This document shows, one piece after another, positions 8,210 through 19,577 of a stretch of DNA of 64,000 nucleotides. Location of the stretch: the NCBI GenBank assembly GCA_026399205.1, contig JAPLRL010000045.1:1-64000 (forward strand). Reading direction: 5' to 3'. The notes under the pieces were generated by a model. It saw nothing but the letters and a program-made list of their open reading frames with translations. It searched no databases and had not been told where the DNA came from. Source of the DNA: Gammaproteobacteria bacterium. Lineage in GTDB: Bacteria; Pseudomonadota; Gammaproteobacteria; Legionellales; Legionellaceae. The translations under genes were made by a program, and so were the position numbers. Every line of letters starts with the position of its first letter. Position 1 is the stretch's first letter.

Positions 8210-9463
8210 ATGAAAAATGAGGTGGTTAGCCAGCTTCAGCTGGTTAAAGAATCGAGCTATCATTTAAGGGGCCTTGACGAGGAAGAACGAAATGACGTTT
8301 TGCTCATGCTGGCGAAGCTTCTACGCCAATCCACACATCAAATCATTGAAGCAAACAAGAAAGATTTATCGCTCTTAAATAACAACGACCCCAAATATGA
8401 TCGGCTTCTTTTATCTGAAGAGCGGATTTGTTCTATTGCGGACGATATTGAAGCTGTTGCTTCTTTATCGCATCCACGGACGGTGACTTTGAGTGAAAAA
8501 CGCCTTGAAAACGGCTTGCACATTCAAAAGGTTTCCGTTCCCCTAGGAGTGGTCGCTATTATCTATGAATCAAGACCTAACGTGACCATTGATGCCTTTG
8601 CGCTGTGCTTCAAAACCGGTAATGCGTGTGTATTGAAAGGGGGAAAAGAAGCCTTTCATACAAATCAAATATTAGTCGAACTCATACACACCGTCTTGAG
8701 GCAGCATGAGGTGGGTCATCATGCCGTCTATTTATTGCCTTTAGATAGAGAAGCGACACAGACGCTTTTAAAGGCGAATAATTTAGTCGATGTCTGTATC
8801 CCGAGAGGCAGTCAAGCACTCATCAATTTTGTACGTGAACATGCAAGCATCCCTTTTATAGAAACGGGGGCAGGTATTGTGCATACTTACGTTGATGAAA
8901 GTGCTGATATAGAAAAAGCGCGCTTAATTATTAACAATGCTAAAACAAGACGAGTCAGTGTCTGTAATGCATTAGATACGCTGATTATTCATGAAAAGCG
9001 GTTGCCTGATTTACCAAGAATCGTAGACTTACTTGCACATCAACAAGTTGAAATTTTTGCAGATGAGCCCAGCTATCACGTCCTTGAACCCAGTTATCCT
9101 AACCATTTGCTCCATCAAGCTACTGCAGAAAATTTTGGTCAGGAATTCTTGTCTTACAAGATGTCCGTCAAAACCGTTTCTTCAGTCAAAGAAGCTGTCC
9201 GCCATATCATGAAATACACCTCAGGTCATAGTGAAGCGATTCTTGCAGAAGAAAAAACCACCATCGCTTATTTCCTAGACCATATTGATGCAGCCGCTGT
9301 GTACGTCAATGCCTCAACTGCATTTACTGACGGCGGGCAGTTTGGAATGGGAGCGGAAATTGGTATTAGCACACAGAAATTACATGCTCGTGGTCCGATG
9401 GCGTTAGATGCTTTAACCAGTTATAAATGGGTTATTTTGGGGGATGGGCAGATACGACCCTAG
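8210..9463 (+). CDS. proA: Glutamate-5-semialdehyde dehydrogenase (gamma-glutamyl phosphate reductase)
   Basis: A 417-residue NADPH-dependent reductase converting gamma-glutamyl phosphate to glutamate semialdehyde, the step after proB. An aldehyde-dehydrogenase fold is seen in VAIIYESRPNVTIDAFALC, LKGGKEA and IPRGSQALI. The catalytic Cys lies in the segment RRVSVCNALDTLI, and GGQFGMGAEIGIST is close to the end. The start is the ATG at 8210, 10 bases after the proB stop, giving exactly the length usual for ProA; a longer upstream frame overlaps proB and is not used. Together with proB it gives the proline branch from glutamate; proC is not in the window. Confidence 0.95.
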   Translation: MKNEVVSQLQLVKESSYHLRGLDEEERNDVLLMLAKLLRQSTHQIIEANKKDLSLLNNNDPKYDRLLLSEERICSIADDIEAVASLSHPRTVTLSEKRLENGLHIQKVSVPLGVVAIIYESRPNVTIDAFALCFKTGNACVLKGGKEAFHTNQILVELIHTVLRQHEVGHHAVYLLPLDREATQTLLKANNLVDVCIPRGSQALINFVREHASIPFIETGAGIVHTYVDESADIEKARLIINNAKTRRVSVCNALDTLIIHEKRLPDLPRIVDLLAHQQVEIFADEPSYHVLEPSYPNHLLHQATAENFGQEFLSYKMSVKTVSSVKEAVRHIMKYTSGHSEAILAEEKTTIAYFLDHIDAAAVYVNASTAFTDGGQFGMGAEIGISTQKLHARGPMALDALTSYKWVILGDGQIRP

Positions 9464-9472
9464 GGCGAACAT

Positions 9473-9517
9473 AAAAGTGAGCCACTTATAACCATTCTAT
9501 AAGTGGCTCACTTTTTT
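9473..9517 (+). terminator. Intrinsic terminator of proBA
   Basis: An 18-bp perfect stem, AAAAGTGAGCCACTTATA (9473-9490), pairs with 9498-9515 around the loop ACCATTC and is followed by a T-run to 9517. Ten bases separate it from the proA stop codon. The same stem sequence recurs at once in a second palindrome (9528-9572), so it may be a mobile or regulatory palindrome used as a terminator. Confidence 0.75.
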
Positions 9518-9527
9518 AATAAACTTG

Positions 9528-9572
9528 AAAAAGTGAGCCACTTATAATAGACTTATAAGTGGCTCACTTTTT
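9528..9572 (+). promoter_or_regulatory. Second copy of the AAGTGAGCCACTTATA palindrome, upstream of the AAA ATPase
   Basis: Arms at 9528-9547 and 9553-9572 are complementary over 20 bp with a five-base loop. TATAAT at 9543-9548 sits at the apex and could be the -10 of the ATPase gene, with the palindrome as operator. No -35 at proper spacing is visible. The distance to the ATG at 9585 is 12 bp. Confidence 0.5.
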
Positions 9573-9584
9573 TGGGGCAACTTG

Positions 9585-11021
9585 ATGATCATTGGTAGAG
9601 ACAAAGAGCAAAAGCTATTAAACAAAGCCTTTTTATCCAACGAGTCCGAATTTATTGTCGTATACGGGCGTAGGCGTGTGGGTAAAACATATCTTGTCAG
9701 AGAATTTTTTGAGAATAAAAAATGCCTATTTATTCATGCGACAGGCACTCGAAAAGATAGCATGCGTGTACAGCTTGAGCGCTTCTTGGAAGCTGTGTCC
9801 ACCACTTTTTTTAGTGGTGCACCGCTCAAAACCACGTCTTGGAGTGAAGCATTTTCAATATTAAATCAACAGTTAATCAATCACCCCAATAAAAAAATTG
9901 TTATCTTTTTAGATGAACTTCCTTGGCTAGCAACCCCGCGATCAAGATTGCTTCAACATATTGATTATTATTGGAACCACCATTGGTCTAAACTCAAGAA
10001 TATTATTCTGGTCGTTTGTGGATCTTCTGCCTCTTGGCTATTGAATAATATTATTTATGATAAAGGTGGGCTACACAATCGAGTCACCATTGAAATGCGC
10101 TTGATGCCGTTCAACCTATATGAAACCAAGGCATTTCTTAGATATAAGAAAATAAAGTTAAATCATCGACATATTTTAACATTATACATGGCGCTAGGTG
10201 GCATTCCTTATTACCTTAATTATATAGAAACAGGGCTGAGTGCCGAGCAAAATATACAAGCCATTCTATTTGATACAAGTTCACCCTTAAAAAACGAGTT
10301 CAGTAAGTTATATCGATCTCTTTTTGATCATTCAGAAACCTACTTAGAGATTGTCACGCTACTTTCCACCCATAAAGGGGGATTAACCCGTGCTGAGATT
10401 GAACGTCAAGCAACTCTTTCAACCAATGGAGGACGCCTAACCGAGCGTTTACGAAACTTAAGTGAGTCTGGCTTTATTGAAGAACGAGTTTCTTGGGGTA
10501 AAAAAATAGGTGAATACTATAAATTAATTGACGAATTTACCCTCTTTCAACTGCATTGGATGAATCAACATAAGCGCCAAAAATATACACGCGACCATTG
10601 GATAGCCCAAAGCAATTCTCAATCCTATAAAGCATGGGCAGGTTATGCATTTGAAAGCGTTTGCATGAAGCACATCGATCAAATCGTTGCCGCGCTAAAC
10701 ATTACCTCTGGCATTACGATTGATTCATGGCGCTTTATTCCGAAAGGTCTGTTAGAAGAAGGCGCACAAATTGATTTATTAATCGATAGAAACGATAGCG
10801 CAATCACCTTGTGTGAAATAAAATTTACCCAGGAGCCTTTCGTCATTGACAAACCCTATGCTAAAAATTTACAACGTAAACTTGCTTTATTTAAAGCTAA
10901 AACTAAAACCGAAAAACAATTATTTCTTGTGATGATTTCAGCCGCCGGAATAAGGCCTACACTCTACGCTGAGGAGTTGGTGAGTGCTGTGGTGACACTA
11001 GATCAATTGTTTATCTTGTAG
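9585..11021 (+). CDS. AAA+ ATPase with C-terminal PD-(D/E)XK-like domain (COG1672 type)
   Basis: 478 residues. It has Walker A GRRRVGKT (28-35) and Walker B IVIFLDELPW with Asp110-Glu111. A sensor-like VVCGSSASW segment follows, then a winged-helix region around 255-310 (LSTHKGGLTRAEIERQ...), and a C-terminal domain with Asp397, Glu411 and Lys413 in the spacing of a PD-(D/E)XK nuclease core (IDLLID...CEIKF). This is the archaeal-type ATPase/DUF234 arrangement. Members occur as isolated accessory genes and have been suggested to act in mobile elements or defence; the function is not settled. The ATG at 9585 is preferred to a TTG one codon upstream. Its TAG stop lies within the first bases of a family-B repeat (11018-11172). 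Confidence 0.8.
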   Translation: MIIGRDKEQKLLNKAFLSNESEFIVVYGRRRVGKTYLVREFFENKKCLFIHATGTRKDSMRVQLERFLEAVSTTFFSGAPLKTTSWSEAFSILNQQLINHPNKKIVIFLDELPWLATPRSRLLQHIDYYWNHHWSKLKNIILVVCGSSASWLLNNIIYDKGGLHNRVTIEMRLMPFNLYETKAFLRYKKIKLNHRHILTLYMALGGIPYYLNYIETGLSAEQNIQAILFDTSSPLKNEFSKLYRSLFDHSETYLEIVTLLSTHKGGLTRAEIERQATLSTNGGRLTERLRNLSESGFIEERVSWGKKIGEYYKLIDEFTLFQLHWMNQHKRQKYTRDHWIAQSNSQSYKAWAGYAFESVCMKHIDQIVAALNITSGITIDSWRFIPKGLLEEGAQIDLLIDRNDSAITLCEIKFTQEPFVIDKPYAKNLQRKLALFKAKTKTEKQLFLVMISAAGIRPTLYAEELVSAVVTLDQLFIL

Positions 11022-11172
11022 GGTGGACAAAGGAGCCTTACTTTGATTTTATCGGTTGCTAAAACCCCTCTGGCGACGTGTCCACCGGTGGCTCCGAGTT
11101 ACCGGTGGGCACGTCGCCAGAGGGTTACCGGACACTAGTAGGCTCAACGCGCGGCTCCTTTGCCCACCCTAC
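11018..11172. repeat. Palindromic repeat family B, full copy
   Basis: A 155-bp element: GTAGGGTGGACAAAGGAGCC at the left, and GGCTCCTTTGCCCACCCTAC at the right. A nested inner hairpin contains GGCGACGTGTCCACCGGTGG. It supplies the stop codon of the AAA ATPase and ends eight bases before the stop of the convergent oxidoreductase gene. Confidence 0.85.
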
Positions 11173-11179
11173 GATATTT

Positions 11180-12172
11180 TCAGACCCTAATGACTATCTT
11201 CCCGATTGATTGTCCCGACTCTAACGTCTCATGTGCCTCTTTAAGATGCGCGATCGTTAAGCCGTCTAAGACAAGATTGGCCGTTGACTTCATTTTTCCT
11301 GAGTCAATGAGTGCTGCAACTTCTGCGAGAATGTGTCCTTGCGTTTCAAGCTGATAATTGAACAACGATTTGGTAAACATCAGCTCCCAATGAACTGAGA
11401 GTGACTTTTGTTTGAAACTCGTAATATTCAATTCACCAGGGTCATCAATTAAAACAAAATGACCAAAAGGACGTAATAAGGATGGGATATGCTTTAAATA
11501 CTGATCCGAGTGTGTGGTAGAAAAGACTAAATCGAGCTCGCCAACACCGGCTTTATCCAATTCTTCGCGTAGCCCGTTTTTATGATTAATAATGAGATCT
11601 GCACCCATTTTTTGAGTTAATGCACGCGTTTCATCTCTTGAGGACGTAGCAATGACCCTACAATCAGTTTTTGCTTTTAATACTTGAATCGCCATGAGCC
11701 CGACGCCGCCGGAACCGATGATTAATACTTTCGTGTCATGTGTATAGCTAAAATAATTTCGCTCAAGTAAGGCTTCCCATGCTGTTATTGCGGTCAGTGG
11801 CAGTGCGGCTGCCTCTATAAACGACAAAGACTTAGGCTTGTGTGCAGCGAGTCGGTGATCAACCGCTTGAAATTCGGCATTACCGCCAGGTCGATTCAGA
11901 TCGCCGGCATAATACACTTCATCACCGATGTTAAATCCTTTGGTGCTTTTACCCACCTGTTCAACCACACCGGCAACATCCCACCCTAAAATAACAGGTG
12001 TATCATTTTCGCTAGAGTGTCGTTGTCTAATTTTGTAATCAATTGGATTCACTGAGACTGCTTTTACACGAACTAGAAGATCGTTGTCGCGAAGGAGTGG
12101 CGTTGGCAGCTCTATTTCAATGAGGTTAAAGTCTTGAATAGCATGTTGATGGTAGTAGCCAAAGGATTTCAT
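11180..12172 (-). CDS. Zinc-independent MDR-family oxidoreductase (quinone oxidoreductase/ZADH-like)
   Basis: A 330-residue medium-chain dehydrogenase/reductase. The N-terminal GroES-like domain (1-120) has VNPIDYKIRQ and VILGWDVAGVVEQVG. The Rossmann domain has IIGSGGVGLMAIQVLKA (about residues 150-165). The chain ends GQSIGKIVIRV, as in the zinc-binding-like alcohol dehydrogenase/quinone oxidoreductase group. The Cys cluster that binds structural zinc and the usual catalytic-zinc ligands are not seen. It probably reduces quinones or enones with NADPH. It is convergent with the ATPase gene and downstream of nothing obvious; upstream lie a family-F repeat and the end of atpC. The exact substrate cannot be given. 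Confidence 0.8.
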   Translation of the reverse strand: MKSFGYYHQHAIQDFNLIEIELPTPLLRDNDLLVRVKAVSVNPIDYKIRQRHSSENDTPVILGWDVAGVVEQVGKSTKGFNIGDEVYYAGDLNRPGGNAEFQAVDHRLAAHKPKSLSFIEAAALPLTAITAWEALLERNYFSYTHDTKVLIIGSGGVGLMAIQVLKAKTDCRVIATSSRDETRALTQKMGADLIINHKNGLREELDKAGVGELDLVFSTTHSDQYLKHIPSLLRPFGHFVLIDDPGELNITSFKQKSLSVHWELMFTKSLFNYQLETQGHILAEVAALIDSGKMKSTANLVLDGLTIAHLKEAHETLESGQSIGKIVIRV

Positions 12173-12213
12173 CTACATTCCTTGTTGCAAAGCTTTAATA
12201 TACTCCGATCAAT

Positions 12214-12305
12214 CCCCTCCCCCGCGAATGACATCAACATACTGTTCAAACTTTTAGCGCGAGAGAGGGGGTATTCGAGTGTAAAATAATTTTAAGGACG
12301 TTGAC
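12214..12305. repeat. Repeat family F, copy 1 (about 92 bp)
   Basis: Aligns over its length with 28472-28565. Shared blocks are AACATACT(G/A)TTCAA, AGGGGGTAT(T/C)CGAG and GGAC(G/A)TTGACTA. A C-rich start (CCTCCCCC) faces a G-rich block (GAGGGGG), giving a weak stem. Both copies touch the stop codon of a minus-strand gene, here atpC, so the element may be a 3'-end or terminator-like unit. Confidence 0.7.
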
Positions 12306-12724
12306 TAGTGTTTCTTTTTACGTAGCTTCTGAATTGCACGAATTTGCGCAGCGGCGCGGGCTAATTCTGCTGTGGCTTTTGAGTAATCGATCTCTGCTGC
12401 AGACGTTAACAACTCCTCAGCACGGGCTTTGGCGGCCAGGGCAGCTTCTTCACATAAATCGCTCACATGGACAACCACATCCGCTAAAATAGTCACCACA
12501 TACGGCTGAACTTCTAGCATTCCGCCCGATACATAAAAAGTTTCTTCGGCACCACCTTGACGCGTGATCCGAATTTCTCCGGGTTTAATCATGGTGAGCA
12601 GGGGCGCGTGGCCTGGGGTGACGCCTAACTCGCCGAGCTCCCCGCTGACCACTACCATTTCAACCAAGCCCGAAAAAATTTCTTTTTCAGCGCTCACAAT
12701 ATCTAAATGCGTTGTACTCGCCAT
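12305..12724 (-). CDS. atpC: ATP synthase epsilon subunit
   Basis: A 139-residue F1 subunit of the central stalk. It shows the N-terminal beta-sandwich ([47 protein letters not shown]) and a C-terminal helical hairpin from about residue 88. It is the last gene of the atp operon, 15 bases after atpD. The stop codon abuts a family-F repeat. Confidence 0.95.
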   Translation of the reverse strand: MASTTHLDIVSAEKEIFSGLVEMVVVSGELGELGVTPGHAPLLTMIKPGEIRITRQGGAEETFYVSGGMLEVQPYVVTILADVVVHVSDLCEEAALAAKARAEELLTSAAEIDYSKATAELARAAAQIRAIQKLRKKKH

Positions 12725-12739
12725 GATTTTTTACCCTAT

Positions 12740-15014
<2,275 letters not shown>

Positions 15015-15040
15015 GTTTTTTTCTCCTCAAACGGCCTAAG

Positions 15041-16594
15041 TTACCAACTGCCCGTTTGTTTAAATGCCTCAACAGCGGCCATCAGCTGTGCTTCAATATC
15101 AGCATCATACGCACCTGTCTCATTTAACTGTTTCATCAATGCGCCGTGTGTCGACACAATAGAAGCATGTAAAGCGTGTTCAAACGCACCCACTTCAGCA
15201 ACAGGCAAATCATCTAAAAAGCCTTTTTCTGCAACAAAAAGCGAAAGCGCCATCATACCAACCCGTTGTGGCTCGTATTGTTTTTGCTTCATCAGTTCAG
15301 TGATGCGCTGACCTCTTTCTAACTGCTTACGAGTAACATCATCAAGATCTGAAGCAAATTGAGCAAACGCCTCCAACTCACGAAACTGAGCCAGAGCTAA
15401 CCGCGTGCCCCCGCCTAATTTTTTCATGATTTTGGTTTGCGCCGCCCCACCTACACGAGAAACCGACAAGCCAGAATTAATGGCTGGACGAATCCCTGAG
15501 TTAAACAAATCAACATCCAAATAAATCTGACCATCGGTAATAGAAATCACGTTAGTCGGTACGAATGCTGACACGTCACCTGCTTGTGTTTCAATAATTG
15601 GCAAGGCGGTCAGTGATCCTGTTTTGCCTTTGACCGCACCTTTGGTGCGTTTTTCGACTTCTTTTTCACTAATTCTTGCTGAGCGCTCTAGTAATCGTGA
15701 GTGTAAATAAAAAATATCGCCAGGGTACGCTTCGCGACCCGGTGGTCGACGCAGTAACAAAGAAATTTGTCGGTAAGCCCAAGCATGTTTCGTTAAATCA
15801 TCATACACAATCAACGAATCTTCACCGCGCTCCATAAAATATTCACCCATCGCGCAACCTGAATATGGCGCAATAAATTGCATAGCAGCAGAGTCTGCAG
15901 CACCCGCCACGACAACAATGGTATGTGCCATTGCATCATGTTCTTCTAGTTTACGCACAAGATTGGCAACAGAAGAGGCTTTTTGTCCGATAGCGACGTA
16001 AATACAAGTCACCCCAGTGCCTTTTTGATTGATAATCGCATCGATTGCAATGGCGGTTTTTCCGGTTTGACGATCGCCAATAATCAACTCACGTTGGCCA
16101 CGGCCAATCGGAATCATCGCATCAACTGCTTTTAATCCTGTCTGCAAGGGTTGATCCACCGACTGACGCTCGATCACACCTGGTGCCACTCGCTCAATCG
16201 CGACATGTGCGGCGGCTTCAATGGGGCCTTTCCCATCAATGGGATGACCCAAAGCGTTCACCACACGGCCTTTCAAACCGGGCCCGACAGGGACTTCTAA
16301 AATACGCCCTGTACATTGTGCAGTTTGCCCCTCTGATAAGGAGACATAATCCCCTAGAATAACCACACCCACAGAATCGCGTTCTAAGTTTAAAGCCAGA
16401 CCAAATACACCGCCTTCGAATGCAATCATTTCACCTTGCATCGCATCTTCTAAACCATGAATGCGCGCAATTCCGTCTTTCAAACTGACAATCGTGCCTT
16501 CGTTGCGTGCTTCTGAAGTCACTTTGAATTGTTCAATTTTATTGCGAATTAACTCACTGATTTCAGACGGATTTAACACAATTTGCTGTGACAT
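15041..16594 (-). CDS. atpA: ATP synthase alpha subunit
   Basis: 517 residues, the non-catalytic nucleotide-binding F1 subunit. The N-terminal barrel has [17 protein letters not shown] and [29 protein letters not shown]-loop [15 protein letters not shown] is at about 170, and the arginine-finger region [14 protein letters not shown] at about 375. Length and motifs are those of an ordinary bacterial F-type subunit. It lies 48 bases after atpH and 26 before atpG. Confidence 0.97.
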   Translation of the reverse strand: MSQQIVLNPSEISELIRNKIEQFKVTSEARNEGTIVSLKDGIARIHGLEDAMQGEMIAFEGGVFGLALNLERDSVGVVILGDYVSLSEGQTAQCTGRILEVPVGPGLKGRVVNALGHPIDGKGPIEAAAHVAIERVAPGVIERQSVDQPLQTGLKAVDAMIPIGRGQRELIIGDRQTGKTAIAIDAIINQKGTGVTCIYVAIGQKASSVANLVRKLEEHDAMAHTIVVVAGAADSAAMQFIAPYSGCAMGEYFMERGEDSLIVYDDLTKHAWAYRQISLLLRRPPGREAYPGDIFYLHSRLLERSARISEKEVEKRTKGAVKGKTGSLTALPIIETQAGDVSAFVPTNVISITDGQIYLDVDLFNSGIRPAINSGLSVSRVGGAAQTKIMKKLGGGTRLALAQFRELEAFAQFASDLDDVTRKQLERGQRITELMKQKQYEPQRVGMMALSLFVAEKGFLDDLPVAEVGAFEHALHASIVSTHGALMKQLNETGAYDADIEAQLMAAVEAFKQTGSW

Positions 16595-16642
16595 ACTTCA
16601 TTCCTCTATCATCGTATATACTTCGAGCGACCGCTCACACTA

Positions 16643-17188
16643 TTATAATGTCGTTAAACTGGTATACATTTCTCTCAATTTTGTACGCACAGAGCTGTCA
16701 ATTACCAAATCGCCAGCCTGAACCACCAGTCCCCCTATCAACGCCTCATCAACCTCAACGGTTAACTCGATGTGACGCTTCAGTTTTTGAGTCAATCTAT
16801 CAATCAATTTTTGTTGCTGCTTTGCTGACAGTGGTGAAAAGCTTTTGACTGTCACGCGAATCAGTTGTTTGTATTCTTCGCATAAGGCGCGAAATTGATA
16901 GTAAATGGCTGGAAGTGCCAAAAGTCGACCCTGGGCAACCAATATTTCTACCCAACGTTTCAGGGCCTCATACTCATGGTCTGCCGATGAAAACGGCGCT
17001 AACACAACTTCGGTCAATTGTGCATCTGTACTCGCCGGGTTTGCAATAAACGATTGAGCTAAAGGATCAAGCACCACAAACGCTTGCGTTGCCAAATAGT
17101 TAGTCCAGTCATCGAGTCTCTTCGACGCAAGCGCATAATCAAAAACAGCTTTCGCATAGGGTCTTGCAATCACATTTTGCGTTGACAT
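16643..17188 (-). CDS. atpH: ATP synthase delta subunit
   Basis: A 181-residue F1 subunit joining the top of F1 to the b-subunit stator. The helical N-terminal domain begins VIARPYAKAVFDYAL, and the C-terminal family signature is VEVDEALIGGLVVQAGDLVIDSSVRTKLREM. It follows atpF by two bases. Confidence 0.95.
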   Translation of the reverse strand: MSTQNVIARPYAKAVFDYALASKRLDDWTNYLATQAFVVLDPLAQSFIANPASTDAQLTEVVLAPFSSADHEYEALKRWVEILVAQGRLLALPAIYYQFRALCEEYKQLIRVTVKSFSPLSAKQQQKLIDRLTQKLKRHIELTVEVDEALIGGLVVQAGDLVIDSSVRTKLREMYTSLTTL

Positions 17189-17190
17189 AA

Positions 17191-17661
17191 TTAGAACTCT
17201 TCAATCAAGGCGTCAATCAATTCAGCGCTCGCTTTTTTATCCACTTCACGACGAATGATTTTTTCAGCACCAGCAACCACCAATGAAGCCACTTCTTGGC
17301 GTAAAGACGTCCGCGCTTGATTCACTTCTTGAACCAACTGCTCTTTCATCAACTTGGCTTGATACCCCGCTTGCTGCTTGGCCTCAATCTTCGCTTCTTC
17401 AATGAGTTCGGCAGCGCGATGATTTGCCTTTTCAATGATTTCACCGGCTTTGCTTTTCGCTTGCTTGACTTCATCTCGAGCGCGGCGCTGTGCCAACTCT
17501 AACTCTTTTCGTCCACGCTCAGCCGCAGCTAATCCGTCTGCAATTTTATCACGGCGTTCTTCCATCGCCTTAGATAAGGGCGGCCAAACAAAACGCATGG
17601 TAAACCAAACAAACGTTAGGAATACAAGCATTTGAACAATGAGTGTAATATTAATATTCAT
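17191..17661 (-). CDS. atpF: ATP synthase b subunit
   Basis: The 156-residue Fo stator subunit. One N-terminal membrane helix (residues 2-27, [21 protein letters not shown]) is followed by a long charged coiled coil with repeated Ala/Glu/Lys/Arg heptads up to the C-terminal [13 protein letters not shown]. Length is the standard 156 residues of gammaproteobacterial b subunits. Confidence 0.96.
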   Translation of the reverse strand: MNINITLIVQMLVFLTFVWFTMRFVWPPLSKAMEERRDKIADGLAAAERGRKELELAQRRARDEVKQAKSKAGEIIEKANHRAAELIEEAKIEAKQQAGYQAKLMKEQLVQEVNQARTSLRQEVASLVVAGAEKIIRREVDKKASAELIDALIEEF

Positions 17662-17695
17662 TGTTGCTCTCCATCAAGCAGCTATGTTGTTATTG

Positions 17696-17974
<279 letters not shown>

Positions 17975-18001
17975 TTATCCCCTTAACTTAACAAAAAAAA
18001 C

Positions 18002-18835
<834 letters not shown>

Positions 18836-19234
18836 TCATTTACTGAATAACGGCGCAATACATAAACTCAACTGAGTCAACAAATAGCTCACAAACACCA
18901 CCGACCAGTTCGGTTGCCCCCAGCCGATGACCGCTCCAAAAAGCAACGCACCAGTGGCCATTTTCACTCCTTCGGCAACATACATATTGTGCACTGTATG
19001 TTTGGCCATTGAAGCACCCTGATATCGAAACAGTATTAAAGCAAACACCCAGGTTGGTAGAATCGATATACCCGTACCATACACTGCGGAACATGCTGCG
19101 TGATGGTCAAAACCATACCGAACAACGATGATAAGCATCAAAGCAACCAAAGCTTGAATCACTAATATGGTTATCAATTCTCGCTTGTTCTGTAGTCCGA
19201 GCACAATCTGTTCTCTTACCAACTCGGCGCGCAT
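18836..19234 (-). CDS. atpI: ATP synthase assembly protein AtpI
   Basis: A 132-residue small membrane protein with four hydrophobic helices, first gene of the atp operon. AtpI helps assemble the c ring. The family is recognised by position and by GTGISILPTWVFALILFRYQG in the middle. Start problem: the strong promoter at 19233-19261 has its -10 overlapping the ATG at 19234, so transcripts from it would begin inside the frame. A GTG at 19204 (codon 11, before LGLQNKREL) may be the true start and would give 122 residues. Confidence 0.85.
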   Translation of the reverse strand: MRAELVREQIVLGLQNKRELITILVIQALVALMLIIVVRYGFDHHAACSAVYGTGISILPTWVFALILFRYQGASMAKHTVHNMYVAEGVKMATGALLFGAVIGWGQPNWSVVFVSYLLTQLSLCIAPLFSK

Positions 19235-19261
19235 TATATGTTACTTTTCGGCCACAATCAA
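19233..19261 (-). promoter_or_regulatory. Promoter of the atp operon
   Basis: On the minus strand TTGATT (19261-19256) and TATAAT (19238-19233) are 17 bp apart. This is the only strong promoter seen for the nine-gene operon. Its -10 shares bases with the apparent atpI ATG. Confidence 0.75.
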
Positions 19262-19285
19262 CAGGTAGTCAGGGAATTGATTTAC

Positions 19286-19510
19286 TTAATGATCAATATC
19301 AATTGTTCGTGACGTTGGCTCTAAGGGAATCACAATCCAAAGGATGAAATACACAAACAACGAAACGCCCCCCAGCAACAAAAGCAACGCAGCAATCAAG
19401 CGAACAATGGTGGGATCTACAGAAAAATATTGTGCTAAGCCGCCACAAACGCCTGCAAGCATCCGTTCTTTTCTGGAACGGTACAGTTTTCGATAAGGGT
19501 GGTGTGCCAT
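19286..19510 (-). CDS. PspC-domain membrane protein
   Basis: 74 residues from the ATG at 19510, which has GGAG nine bases upstream. The PspC signature is RSRKERMLAGVCGGLAQYFSVDPTIVRLIAALLLLLGG, followed by a hydrophobic helix to residue 66. PspC proteins sense or respond to inner-membrane stress; many stand-alone copies are uncharacterised. An upstream ATG (19525) would add five residues but uses the ribosome-binding sequence as codons. It is read between kynU and the atp operon, with its own promoter overlapping the end of kynU. Confidence 0.9.
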   Translation of the reverse strand: MAHHPYRKLYRSRKERMLAGVCGGLAQYFSVDPTIVRLIAALLLLLGGVSLFVYFILWIVIPLEPTSRTIDIDH

Positions 19511-19549
19511 AAATTTTATCTCCATTCAGTATGTTAGCGTTAGCTATAT

Positions 19550-19577
19550 ATTATACGCCCAAAGTCTCTGCAGCCAA
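19550..19577 (-). promoter_or_regulatory. Probable promoter of the PspC gene
   Basis: On the minus strand TTGGCT (19577-19572) and TATAAT (19555-19550) are separated by 16 bp. They overlap the kynU stop codon. The same -35 hexamer is used before sdhC. Confidence 0.55.
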
